Origin: a virus
Virus record (IMG/VR): IMGVR_UViG_3300037189_001192
Span: 1-25,709 of that record
Length of the DNA stretch: 25,709 nucleotides
Reading direction: 5' to 3' (one strand)
Shown here in pieces: positions 1 through 8,302 of this stretch (the first letter of the stretch is position 1; each line of letters opens with the position of its first letter). A program made the position numbers and the translations under genes. Under the pieces are notes generated by a model that was given only the letters and a program-made list of their open reading frames with translations, was not told the origin of the DNA and did no database searches.

Positions 1-314
1 ATACCTGTGGAGTTAAATTTTTCAATATTAACATAATTGTCGCCTGTGTATGCAATGTATACATTATAGGATGTATCAACTATAATACTACTGATTATAG
101 CTGTTGTATCGTATAGACTTTTTTGCCATACAAGAGATGGTCCAGTATTATTAATTTTAGCAAAGTAATTTCTAGAAGCAACATAGATATTATTTTGATC
201 ATCAAGATCGGCACTGCAATATAAAGAATCTGGCTGACTCCCGGTTGTTAATCCTCCAAACCAAACTTTGCTTTGCGAGGGTCGGAATGCACTATTGCTA
301 AAATTTAATGACAT
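1..314 (-). CDS. Beta-propeller-like tail/fibre protein, N-terminal part (runs off left edge)
   Basis: An open frame starts at an ATG (complement of 312-314) and continues past the window edge, so only about 104 residues are visible. It begins MSLNFSNSAF. It then shows blade-like repeats in which a hydrophobic strand such as NNIYVAS or YNVYIAY is followed by a polar turn and a VWQKS-type strand. The same pattern, including VWTKS and VWKRS strands, fills the middle of the 713-aa protein at 10047-12188, so the two are probably paralogous. The gene follows the collagen-like fibre gene after only 2 bp, presumably in the same late operon. The propeller reading rests on repeat pattern and analogy, and no catalytic residues are evident. 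The product is probably a virion fibre or appendage component, but the missing C-terminus could change this. Confidence 0.6.
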   Translation of the reverse strand, partial: MSLNFSNSAFRPSQSKVWFGGLTTGSQPDSLYCSADLDDQNNIYVASRNYFAKINNTGPSLVWQKSLYDTTAIISSIIVDTSYNVYIAYTGDNYVNIEKFNSTG

Positions 315-316
315 AA

Positions 317-2692
317 TTAAGCTACAAATCCTACTGCTAGCCAGTATATTGTTCTAGTTGCGCCCGTGCGAACCTCAAACTGTGTATTAGTCTGATTGGC
401 AACAGCCGTACCTAATGTTGTTGCATAGGTAGCAGTATACGGGGTAGCTATTACTCCCATAACACCTCCTGTAAATGTTTTAGGGTAAGATACGACCACA
501 CCTGCAGTACCCGCACTGACTGTTCCCCATTGCAATAGCAAGTTATTTGGTAACAGGCAGTAACCTGATGAAGATGTTCTATCTACAAACCCAGTAGCAA
601 ACCCCCCTCCAGATAAACCAAGAGACAATAAAGTACCCGTAATATTAGCATTACCTACGACACTAAGCGGAGCGATTGGACTTGTATTACCAATACCTAC
701 GCTACCACTAGGTGCAACGTATATAGAAGTGAAGTTATTATTATTAGCAGCAAATGATAAACTATTACCGCTAGCAGCATACATCCCGTATGGTGCTACG
801 GTTACTTGCTGTGTAGAGTTAGATACTATGATATTATTCGTATTAGATACAAAAGTACCAGCTAGTGTTAGAGTATTAGATGTTTTATCAAAAGTTAAAC
901 CAGTAGCACCGTTTAAGTCGCCAGCATCGTTGAACTGTACCTCTTTATTATTTCCACCCGGTGTACCTTTAGAGCCAGAATATCCTACAGAACCATTAAA
1001 TCCTACAGAACCATTAAATCCTGTAGAGCCATTATAACCAGCTCCAGTAGAACCTGTAAAGCCAACAGAACCATCAAATCCTCTAGAACCATCAAATCCT
1101 GTAGAACCATTGAAACCAGTAGAACCATTGAAACCAGTAGAACCTGCATAACCTAATGAACCCGTATATCCAGGAGCAGTTGAAGCAGATCCCGTATAAC
1201 CAACAGAACCTGCATAACCTAATGAACCCGTATATCCAGGAGCAGTTGAAGCAGATCCCGTATAACCAACAGAGCCGTTAAATCCCGTAAAACCAGTAAA
1301 ACCAATTCCGCCCTGCTCGCCACGAGAACCTGTATAGCCAATAGAACCAGTATAACCAATAGAGCCATCGAAACCAGTAGAACCATTAAAACCAGTAGAG
1401 CCTGCATAACCTACAGAACCCGTATATCCTATTGAACCAGTATAACCTATAGATCCTGTATAGCCGAGACTACCTCTAGACCCTGCATACCCTGTATCTC
1501 CCTTATCACCAGTTCTTGCAAAGGTTATAATAATACCTAAAGAGTCAGTAAATGATGTAGCACCGTTCAACCAAGCAACCGGTACATCATAGTGATCTAC
1601 GTGCTCAGTATGAAAACCATTAATAGAAAAATACGCAAAATTACGTGTATTTGCTTTTTCTGTTACAGTGAAAGTACCTTTAATAACTGATGTAGAGTCG
1701 TCGATTGTCTGTAGGTAATTATAGTTGTTTAATGCAAAAGCGTCAACATAGTTAATATATAGAGTATTTGCTACTGTTAGATTGGTATTATTGAACTTCA
1801 TAATACCTGTTGCTACAACATCATCAGTAGCTATTTTATAAGTGTAGTCGAAAGCAGCGCCGCCGAAATCTCCTTTAGGACCAATAGATCCAGTATAACC
1901 AGTAGAACCATTAAAGCCGGTAGAGCCTGCATAACCAACAGAACCTGTATAACCAACAGAACCTGTATAACCAACAGAACCTGCATAACCTATTGATCCA
2001 GTGTAACCAGTAGAACCATTAAATCCAGTAGAACCCGCATAACCAATAGAGCCAGTATAACCGTTAGAACCATTAAAGCCTGCAGAACCCGCATATCCTA
2101 TCGAACCCGCATAACCAATAGAACCTGTATAACCAGTAGAGCCTGTATATCCTTGAGATCCGGTATAGCCAATAGATCCGGTATAGCCAATAGATCCTGT
2201 ATATCCAGTAGAACCTGTATAACCAGTAGATCCTGTATATCCTTGAGAACCAGTATAGCCAGTAGAACCTGTATAACCAGTAGATCCTGTATATCCTTGA
2301 GAACCAGTATAGCCAGTAGATCCTGTATAGCCCTGTGATCCTGTGTAGCCAATAGAACCGGTATATCCTGTTGATCCTGTGTAGCCAATAGAGCCGGTAT
2401 AGCCAATAGATCCTGTATATCCAGTAGAGCCGATATATCCTGTTGATCCTGTATACCCTATAGAACCTGTATAGCCTAATGAACCTGCATATCCTGCGGC
2501 AGTTGAAGCAGAACCTGTATATCCAGTACCTGATCCCCAATAACGACGTCCATCTGTATCAGATAGAAGAGCCTGTCCGTTACTAGCTGGTAACCCTAAA
2601 TTAGACTCTACCTGGGTAGGGACAATAAACCCATTAGCCTGACTAAGACCTGTTGTAGCAGGAATCTGACCTGATAAAAATGAAAACCCCAT
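317..2692 (-). CDS. Collagen-like tail fibre with gp53-like C-terminal tip (791 aa)
   Basis: This is a long fibre protein. Residues 1-55 are a short N-terminal head ending in a GRRYWGSGTG linker. About 56-275 and 396-582 are collagen-like Gly-X-Y shafts built from a hexapeptide G-[YF]-[TNAD]-G-S-x. About 277-395 form a globular insert between the shafts, starting GGAAFDYTYK and ending in FARTGDKGDTG, a module I recall from marine T4-like fibres. About 583-690 are a beta-rich neck with a GSVGIGNTSP motif. About 695-791 carry an LPNNLLLQWG motif and resemble the gp53-like tail-fibre C-terminal domain, a probable receptor-binding or trimerising tip. The start codon overlaps the previous stop (TAATG), implying translational coupling. 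The exact host receptor and virion position are unknown. It is the cassette B counterpart of the 1306-aa fibre. Confidence 0.85.
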   Translation of the reverse strand: MGFSFLSGQIPATTGLSQANGFIVPTQVESNLGLPASNGQALLSDTDGRRYWGSGTGYTGSASTAAGYAGSLGYTGSIGYTGSTGYIGSTGYTGSIGYTGSIGYTGSTGYTGSIGYTGSQGYTGSTGYTGSQGYTGSTGYTGSTGYTGSQGYTGSTGYTGSTGYTGSIGYTGSIGYTGSQGYTGSTGYTGSIGYAGSIGYAGSAGFNGSNGYTGSIGYAGSTGFNGSTGYTGSIGYAGSVGYTGSVGYTGSVGYAGSTGFNGSTGYTGSIGPKGDFGGAAFDYTYKIATDDVVATGIMKFNNTNLTVANTLYINYVDAFALNNYNYLQTIDDSTSVIKGTFTVTEKANTRNFAYFSINGFHTEHVDHYDVPVAWLNGATSFTDSLGIIITFARTGDKGDTGYAGSRGSLGYTGSIGYTGSIGYTGSVGYAGSTGFNGSTGFDGSIGYTGSIGYTGSRGEQGGIGFTGFTGFNGSVGYTGSASTAPGYTGSLGYAGSVGYTGSASTAPGYTGSLGYAGSTGFNGSTGFNGSTGFDGSRGFDGSVGFTGSTGAGYNGSTGFNGSVGFNGSVGYSGSKGTPGGNNKEVQFNDAGDLNGATGLTFDKTSNTLTLAGTFVSNTNNIIVSNSTQQVTVAPYGMYAASGNSLSFAANNNNFTSIYVAPSGSVGIGNTSPIAPLSVVGNANITGTLLSLGLSGGGFATGFVDRTSSSGYCLLPNNLLLQWGTVSAGTAGVVVSYPKTFTGGVMGVIATPYTATYATTLGTAVANQTNTQFEVRTGATRTIYWLAVGFVA
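960..1505 (-). repeat. Collagen-like hexapeptide repeat block, C-terminal shaft of the 791-aa fibre
   Basis: Tandem degenerate 18-bp units encode G-[YF]-[TND]-G-S-x with Gly at every third position. The array is interrupted by two GYTGSASTAPGYTGSLGYAGS stretches that break the Gly-X-Y register. It lies wholly inside the fibre gene and is the source of several spurious long open frames on both strands. Confidence 0.9.
1141..1272 (-). repeat. Perfect 66-bp tandem duplication inside the collagen shaft
   Basis: Bases 1141-1206 and 1207-1272 read as identical by eye. Each copy encodes one 22-residue stretch containing ASTAPGYTGSLGYAG. The flanking 18-bp repeats vary at synonymous positions, so perfect identity over 66 bp points to a recent slippage or recombination event. 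Confidence 0.85.
1870..2525 (-). repeat. Collagen-like hexapeptide repeat block, N-terminal shaft of the 791-aa fibre
   Basis: About 36 tandem 18-bp units encode mostly GYTGSx, with x being I, T, Q or V, and some GYAGS and GFNGS variants towards the C-terminal end. It includes a perfect 54-bp tandem pair at 2207-2314 and three adjacent 18-bp copies around 1930-1980. Gly occupies every third residue throughout. Confidence 0.9.
2207..2314 (-). repeat. Perfect 54-bp tandem duplication inside the collagen shaft
   Basis: Bases 2207-2260 and 2261-2314 are identical by eye. Each holds three hexapeptide units, GYTGSQ GYTGST GYTGST in some order. The 54-bp length keeps both the reading frame and the Gly-X-Y register. 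Confidence 0.85.
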
Positions 2693-3159
2693 TATACCAC
2701 CCCAATATGTTCACTAGATAGTTTTTCTTCAGCAGCCGCCCATACATCAAAAACATTTGCAGTCTCTGCACGTATCTGTATTTTATCCCCGGATATACTG
2801 TTCGAATCTCTTTTAAATAAGCTTCTTCCTTGAATAGGAATAAAGGCTGTATCATATGCTGGTACAGATATTTTACCAAAGCTAACGGTGTTACCATCTT
2901 CGCCAAGCAGAATAACTTCAATCCACTTGGTCGCTGCAGTTTTATTTCTGGCAGCAAGCGGTGTAATGAAAAACACTTCACCAGGTCTGATAGCTCTTGT
3001 AGCATCATCAGGGTCTCTACTTGCATAATTCTCTGCAGGGTCCGGAACTGAAAAATCTGGTGCTTCCGTAATAGAAGTATAGTTTACAGGAACATTTACT
3101 ATATATGCGTTAAAAGCTCTGCCTGTTGATGGGGTCTTACATATAATTCTTATTGCCAC
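2692..3159 (-). CDS. Small beta-rich virion protein between beta-helix and collagen-fibre genes (155 aa)
   Basis: This is a 155-residue protein of unknown exact function with no signal peptide or membrane segment. Its C-terminal half reads as alternating strands: WIEVILLGEDG, a VPAYDTAFIPI strand, then SGDKIQIRAET and an Ala/Glu-rich end. The P-x-x-D...SG[DE]K pattern recurs in the 144-aa protein at 16105-16539, which has the same position in cassette A, so I treat the two as distant paralogues. The start is GTG (complement of 3157-3159), chosen because a strong AAGGAG (complement of 3169-3174) lies 9 bases upstream, inside the end of the previous gene. The stop overlaps the fibre start as TAATG. 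It is probably a structural or adaptor subunit for the fibre. Confidence 0.6.
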   Translation of the reverse strand: MAIRIICKTPSTGRAFNAYIVNVPVNYTSITEAPDFSVPDPAENYASRDPDDATRAIRPGEVFFITPLAARNKTAATKWIEVILLGEDGNTVSFGKISVPAYDTAFIPIQGRSLFKRDSNSISGDKIQIRAETANVFDVWAAAEEKLSSEHIGVV

Positions 3160-3161
3160 GA

Positions 3162-4790
3162 TTAAAAACTCCTTGAAATAGCTGTCTTTGTAGCTATTCT
3201 GTTAACTGCTTGATCGAATGGCGGACCACTTAGTTCGCCTGTATCTGCGTTAATTTCTAGACCTCCCACAAAAACAGCGTTACCCTGATCATCCTGACCA
3301 GATGCAATAATAGTACCGCTATTTATTTCTAGGATACTATCCTGAATACGAGCGCTGTTCTTTACAGGAGGTATTTTAGTTAACGCCACACCTGCCATTA
3401 CCCCTGTAAATGTATGACCAATAGCTGTAATAACAGAAGGTTCAACTCTTAATGATGGTGTATTAATAGATGTAGTAAGTGCGGTAACAAGATTAGCAAC
3501 AATTACATCTGCGTTAGCATTAACAGCTGCGAGAGCTTGTATTTGATCTCGCATGTTTTGGAATGAATATACGAATGCTGCTTTTTTATCTGGTGTAAAA
3601 ACTGTATTACCGTTATAATCATAAAGACCCTTTGCAAAGTCAAGCATCGGCTTTTCATTTGCAGACTGGAGAGTCCAGATCATTGTCTGTAGAAATGTAT
3701 TTGCATCTCTTCTAGTATAAGCTTCATCTTCAGCATTCCAGGTTGAGGTATAACCTCGTGATACTAGATTGCTCCAAAGTGTATTAATAATAGTCGAACG
3801 CGCATTGTTTACAGCATTCGCTGCATTAGCTTGCGGGGTTAAGTTAATAGCTACTTCTTGAGGAGAAAGAATATTACGACTACCATCAGCTACAAGAGTA
3901 TAATCTCCGAACTGTGTGGAACAAGCTGATAAAATAATCTGCCCACCACTCAAGGCATAAAAATGCTTATGACACCAAATACTGACTGCGTTAACTGCGT
4001 TAATGAGCGCTCCATTCTTAGCACAGTAACCAATACCATTATGCGAAACAGGGGTTGCACCCCATGTCATAATGTTTGGATATATACTATATGGAGAGCA
4101 AACAGCACCATCTGCTAATGCGACGCCAGCACCCCGACCAATATATGGATTAGCATTCGCACGATCAAGCGGCGGCGCAATATAAGTCCAGGTAGGCGGT
4201 ACACGAACAGCAATCTTGTGTGCGTATGGTGCTCTTGTAATAATAGCGCCAGGTCTAAACGAAATAGCAAACCCCTCTGATGGGTTATCTAGATCATCAA
4301 TACGCCAACCTTCAAATAGAGGGCCTTCAATAAAACAACCAGAACCCATACGAAATACATTTTGCTCTTCATAGCCTGGGTTTGGTTTAAAGATAACAGT
4401 TCTATGTACGGCACGAATCATACAATTATCTGGCATATTTAAATGCCCGTTAGTATAATAAACACCGGGACCAATATCAATTAAAGTAAGGTCGTTTCTA
4501 GCCGTTGCTAGTACAAGAGCTCTTTCAACAGTAGCAAGCGGGCGATCCCAAGACGAACCGTCATAAGTATCCAAACCATTTGTAGATACAAATAATGCAT
4601 TACCTACAGGAATCTTACTTACGAATTCTACTATTTCTTGAACAGGAGAGTTATTTACGGTATGATTAATCTTAGCAAATATCTTACCGTCACTAATATT
4701 GATCGCTGGTTCTCCCAGTAACAGATCATTAATACCCGGTTTTCTATCCGGGGTACTAGAGCGTTTGAGAAGAATTGTGTTATTTGCCAT
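3162..4790 (-). CDS. Right-handed beta-helix tail fibre/appendage protein (542 aa)
   Basis: Residues 5-40 match the Mtd-type phage fibre N-terminus: LLKRSSTPDRKPGINDLLLG followed by EPAINISDGKIF. From about 67, FVSTNGLDTYDG then RPLATVERAL is the classic entry into a right-handed parallel beta-helix (pectin-lyase-like fold). Turns with PDNCMI, NGIGY (near 250) and GGQIIL, then FGDYTLVADG (near 283-300), run to about 305. A helical insert follows at about 310-430 with MIWTLQSAN. The C-terminal part has QGNAVFVGG near 500. No pectinase catalytic set is obvious, so it is more likely a binding or structural fibre than a depolymerase. It is paralogous to the 692-aa protein at 16543-18621. It is the first gene of cassette B, 45 bp downstream of a late promoter. 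Confidence 0.8.
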   Translation of the reverse strand: MANNTILLKRSSTPDRKPGINDLLLGEPAINISDGKIFAKINHTVNNSPVQEIVEFVSKIPVGNALFVSTNGLDTYDGSSWDRPLATVERALVLATARNDLTLIDIGPGVYYTNGHLNMPDNCMIRAVHRTVIFKPNPGYEEQNVFRMGSGCFIEGPLFEGWRIDDLDNPSEGFAISFRPGAIITRAPYAHKIAVRVPPTWTYIAPPLDRANANPYIGRGAGVALADGAVCSPYSIYPNIMTWGATPVSHNGIGYCAKNGALINAVNAVSIWCHKHFYALSGGQIILSACSTQFGDYTLVADGSRNILSPQEVAINLTPQANAANAVNNARSTIINTLWSNLVSRGYTSTWNAEDEAYTRRDANTFLQTMIWTLQSANEKPMLDFAKGLYDYNGNTVFTPDKKAAFVYSFQNMRDQIQALAAVNANADVIVANLVTALTTSINTPSLRVEPSVITAIGHTFTGVMAGVALTKIPPVKNSARIQDSILEINSGTIIASGQDDQGNAVFVGGLEINADTGELSGPPFDQAVNRIATKTAISRSF

Positions 4791-4800
4791 TATGTTCTCT

Positions 4801-4808
4801 TATAAATA
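4801..4808 (+). promoter_or_regulatory. T4-type late promoter for the glycosyltransferase gene
   Basis: This is an exact TATAAATA on the plus strand, the consensus -10-like element read by T4-family gp55. Transcription should begin roughly 6 bases after it, giving a leader of about 50 bases before the ATG at 4865. It lies inside the leader transcribed from the opposing promoter at 4835-4842. Confidence 0.75.
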
Positions 4809-4834
4809 CCCAGTAAGTGGTAGTTCGTTTGTTT

Positions 4835-4842
4835 TATTTATA
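4835..4842 (-). promoter_or_regulatory. T4-type late promoter for cassette B (beta-helix gene onward)
   Basis: TATTTATA on the plus strand gives an exact TATAAATA reading leftward, 45 bp from the beta-helix start at 4790. Predicted transcripts from this promoter and from 4801-4808 overlap at their 5' ends by about 15 bases. Confidence 0.8.
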
Positions 4843-4864
4843 TATTATTATATCGAGGTGATTG

Positions 4865-7800
4865 ATGAAAATATGCTTTGTTGATACTATGGGTCTGTGC
4901 TATGACGGAAGCACCCTTAATAAAAGAGGCCTCGGCGGCTCAGAATCTGCCGTCATTCTATTATCTAAAGAACTAGCTAGGCTAGGTTTCGAAGTTACAG
5001 TTTTTAACGACTGTACATCCGAAGATACCAGACCCGGTATGTATGACGGGGTTCTATACCAGCCTCTAAGAGATATAGAAAATCCAGCAATAGATATGCA
5101 CTATGACGTGATGATCGGTTCTCGATCTGTCGCAGCCTTTGCACCTGCTCATATCAAAGAGCGTTTTAAAACATTCTCTTACATGCCAGACTTTACTCGA
5201 TTACAACGCATTAAGCATAAAGTGTTATGGATGCATGATACCTTCTGTGACGGCGATGATCTTATTGAAGGTTTTCTGCTTGACGGATTAATAAACGAGG
5301 TTTTTGTACTATCTGACTTCCATCTGGATTATGTTACTAACTGTGACCATGGTCGTAAACGTAATTTTGAAGTACTTAAGAAGTACATGTTTATTACACG
5401 CAACGGTATTGGTAATATGAAGCCAGATTGGATTGATGTTACTCAGAAAGATCCGAACCATTTTGTTTATAATTCTTCCTTTACTAAAGGTATGCAGCCT
5501 CTTGTAGAAGATGTCTGGCCTAGAGTTAAAGCAGCTGCACCAGATGCTAAGCTGACTGTTATTGGAGGCTTCTATAAGTTTCCTGGTGGACAACCCGACG
5601 AACAAGAACAGTCTTGGCGACGAATGGTAGAAGAACATGGCAAAGACATTAACTTCACTGGCATTATTCCTCAACAAGAAATTTCTAAAATCCTTACAAC
5701 AGCATCTTATATGCTATACCCTGCTGGATATCCAGAGACATATGGTATCTCGGCATTAGAATCTCTGGCACATAACGTTCCTATTATTACTTGTGACTTC
5801 GGCGCTCTAGAAGAAACGGCAATGAATAGTGCTTGTTATAAGATTCCATATGCTATTGTACCTAACGGTCTATTTCCTTGGATTAATAAAGAAGATCAAG
5901 TTAATCGTTTTGTCGATATGACTCTACACGCTTACCATAACAAGTATCTACACCAGCAAAAGATGTATGCCTGTAATGCTGTCAAAGATATCTGTGGTTG
6001 GAATACTGTTGCACTTCAATGGAAGCAACACCTATTCCATAAGCTAGGAGAGTATTTGCCTGTAGATGAATATAGACAAGTACAAGAGATTAACTATAAG
6101 GTTCGTAAAACATTTGGACGTCGATTTACTAACCAAGAAGAATTGCAACCCCCTTGCAATATACAAAAAGAAATAGGCATTATTACGGCTGTATATAATG
6201 CTGAGAATTATATCGAGAAATGTATTCTTTCGGTTGCCCAGCAGAATTATAAGTGGTATACAATGTATATTGTAGATGATGCATCTACTGATAATACTGT
6301 AAGTGTAGCACGTCGTACTATTGACTCACTTCCTCAAGAGATACGACATAATTTTGTACTGATTCTTAATGATGAAAATGTAGGTGCTGTTGCTAACCAC
6401 TATAAGGTTATTAATGAATATATTGGCGTTGAAGACTTCTTCATGATCCTGGATGGAGATGATTGGCTTGTTAATGATCCGAACATATTCCATTTTTATA
6501 ATAATCTATATCACGAGGGCGCTGAGTTTACGTATGGCTCTTGCTGGTCTCTAGTAGATAATATTCCTCTTGTTGCCCAGGAATACCCGCCTCAGGTCAA
6601 AGCTAATAAAGCGTATCGCGATTATAAATTCAACTGGAATATGCCTTATACACACCTTCGTACTTTTCATTGTAAGTTGCTGCGGGGTCTAAAAGAAACT
6701 GATCTATTAGTTGATGGAGAGTGGCCGAGAGCTGGAGGAGATACTGCATTATTCTATCACTTAATTGAAGCAGCCGAACCAGATAAGGTTGTATGTATAC
6801 CAGACATAGTGTATGTTTACAATGATACTAACCCACTAAATGACTATAAAGTTAATGGGGAAGAGCAGACTAAGACAGCTAAAAAGGTGACTAGTAAAAA
6901 GATGTCTAAAGAAAAAATCTCTGTAATTGTTCCTACTATGTGGCGCTGTAATGATGTATTCGCTAGAGCTCTACAGAACTATGTGGACTGTGATCTAGTA
7001 GACGATATTATTATTATCAACAATGATAAAAATGTAACACCACAATGGAATATTTTATACAACACCAAAGTTCGGATGCTGAATCAAGAAACAAATATTT
7101 TCTGTAATCCTGCTTGGAATCTAGGGGCTGAGTTGGCTCTGAACGATAAGATGTGCTTTGTTAATGATGATATTGAGTTCGATCCAAAAGTTTTTGATAA
7201 GGTCGTCGACCTAGTTGTTCCAGAGAATGGTACAATAGGTATGGTTACTGGTGAAGAGAAGTTTAACCACCCGCCAACTACAGACAAAAGCATCAGCATT
7301 CTCGAATGTAAATCAAGTAGCGAGAGCTATGCAGATTGTCATGATAAGACAATGCCTCATGGTTTCGGACAGTTGTTCTTTGTACATAAAAAGAATTGGG
7401 AACCTGTGCCGGAAGGGTTGTTACTATACTACGGCGACGACATGATCTGGAATCAGCATTTGCGTAAGGGGCTTATCAATCATATTATTTACAACTTCGA
7501 CTGGTATTCTCCTATGGCACAGACATCGGGTGATCCTGCTATTTCTGCTGGACGAATAGAGGGGGAACACCCAATCTATATGAACTGGTTAAACAACACA
7601 CCTATTATGGAAGAGAAGAAAGAAGAAATGACAAAAAAGCGTATTCTAATTGGTATTCCTACTAAAGATGATATTAGGGCAGAGACTTTTAAATCTATCT
7701 ATGATCTAATCATTCCCGAAGGTTACGAAGCAGACTTTCAGTTCTTTTATGGATATGCAGTAGATCAGGTACGTAATCTAATTGCAGATTGGACAGTTAA

Positions 7801-8302
7801 TCTTTATGATTATTTGTTCGCAGTAGATCATGATATTACATTCGAACCAGACACTCTAGTAAAACTGTTAGCACACGATAAGCCTATTGTGTCTGGAGTT
7901 TATAGACAGAGAATGGAACCTCCAGTACTGGAGATCTATGATAGTAATTATCGTAATGTATCTATGGATTTTGCAAATCAACAAGGCTTATTTGAAATAG
8001 GTGCTTGTGGCTTTGGTTGTGTTCTTGTAAAGAAAGAAGTATTTACTGCTGTTGGATATCCGCAGTTCGTATATCACCAAGCACTCAGTCATGCTAATAC
8101 TTTTAGTGAAGATTTAGATTTTTGTAGAAAAGCCCGTGATAAGGGGTATAGTGTATGGTGCGATACCACTATTCTATGCGGACACATAGGTCTCCATACA
8201 TTCACTGTACAACCTACAGTAGTGCCGACGTCTATTGTTGAAGAACCAGCTAATCCGATAGCTGCTTACCTACAGGAACTTAAAAACCACCGCCATCAAT
8301 AA
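4865..8302 (+). CDS. Four-domain glycosyltransferase fusion (GT4 + three GT2/GT-A-like)
   Basis: This single 1145-aa frame holds four transferase domains. Domain 1 (about 1-400) is GT-B family 4: LGGSESAVILLSKELARLGF near 25-45 and an E-x7-E site in PETYGISALESL near 290. Domain 2 (about 435-670) is a GT2: IGIITAVYNAENYIEKCILS, VDDASTD, and the metal-binding DGDD near 530. Domain 3 (about 683-905) is GT-A-like: ISVIVPT, PAWNLGAELA, VNDDIEF near 768, YYGDDMIW. Domain 4 (about 923-1125) is GT-A-like: ILIGIPT, VDHDITFEP near 990, SEDLDFCRKARDKGY ending in GHIG. I chose ATG 4865 over the adjacent TTG 4862 because GAGGTG (4855-4860) is well spaced. It is the only gene on this strand and lies behind a late promoter. 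The likely role is building a short glycan on virion fibres, or modifying host surface sugars. Donor and acceptor are unknown. Confidence 0.88.
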   Translation: MKICFVDTMGLCYDGSTLNKRGLGGSESAVILLSKELARLGFEVTVFNDCTSEDTRPGMYDGVLYQPLRDIENPAIDMHYDVMIGSRSVAAFAPAHIKERFKTFSYMPDFTRLQRIKHKVLWMHDTFCDGDDLIEGFLLDGLINEVFVLSDFHLDYVTNCDHGRKRNFEVLKKYMFITRNGIGNMKPDWIDVTQKDPNHFVYNSSFTKGMQPLVEDVWPRVKAAAPDAKLTVIGGFYKFPGGQPDEQEQSWRRMVEEHGKDINFTGIIPQQEISKILTTASYMLYPAGYPETYGISALESLAHNVPIITCDFGALEETAMNSACYKIPYAIVPNGLFPWINKEDQVNRFVDMTLHAYHNKYLHQQKMYACNAVKDICGWNTVALQWKQHLFHKLGEYLPVDEYRQVQEINYKVRKTFGRRFTNQEELQPPCNIQKEIGIITAVYNAENYIEKCILSVAQQNYKWYTMYIVDDASTDNTVSVARRTIDSLPQEIRHNFVLILNDENVGAVANHYKVINEYIGVEDFFMILDGDDWLVNDPNIFHFYNNLYHEGAEFTYGSCWSLVDNIPLVAQEYPPQVKANKAYRDYKFNWNMPYTHLRTFHCKLLRGLKETDLLVDGEWPRAGGDTALFYHLIEAAEPDKVVCIPDIVYVYNDTNPLNDYKVNGEEQTKTAKKVTSKKMSKEKISVIVPTMWRCNDVFARALQNYVDCDLVDDIIIINNDKNVTPQWNILYNTKVRMLNQETNIFCNPAWNLGAELALNDKMCFVNDDIEFDPKVFDKVVDLVVPENGTIGMVTGEEKFNHPPTTDKSISILECKSSSESYADCHDKTMPHGFGQLFFVHKKNWEPVPEGLLLYYGDDMIWNQHLRKGLINHIIYNFDWYSPMAQTSGDPAISAGRIEGEHPIYMNWLNNTPIMEEKKEEMTKKRILIGIPTKDDIRAETFKSIYDLIIPEGYEADFQFFYGYAVDQVRNLIADWTVNLYDYLFAVDHDITFEPDTLVKLLAHDKPIVSGVYRQRMEPPVLEIYDSNYRNVSMDFANQQGLFEIGACGFGCVLVKKEVFTAVGYPQFVYHQALSHANTFSEDLDFCRKARDKGYSVWCDTTILCGHIGLHTFTVQPTVVPTSIVEEPANPIAAYLQELKNHRHQ

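Noticed and set aside
960-2525. Regular short repeats that could suggest a CRISPR array
   Set aside because: The units are in-frame degenerate 18-bp codon repeats encoding Gly-X-Y with no unique spacers.
3162-4790. Diversity-generating retroelement, suggested by the Mtd-like N-terminus of the beta-helix protein
   Set aside because: There is no reverse transcriptase, accessory gene or template/variable repeat pair in the window. That N-terminal domain is common in phage fibres without such elements.
5309-5677. Minus-strand frame of 122 codons and other frames opposite the glycosyltransferase gene
   Set aside because: They overlap a well-supported gene, have no family resemblance and no ribosome-binding site.
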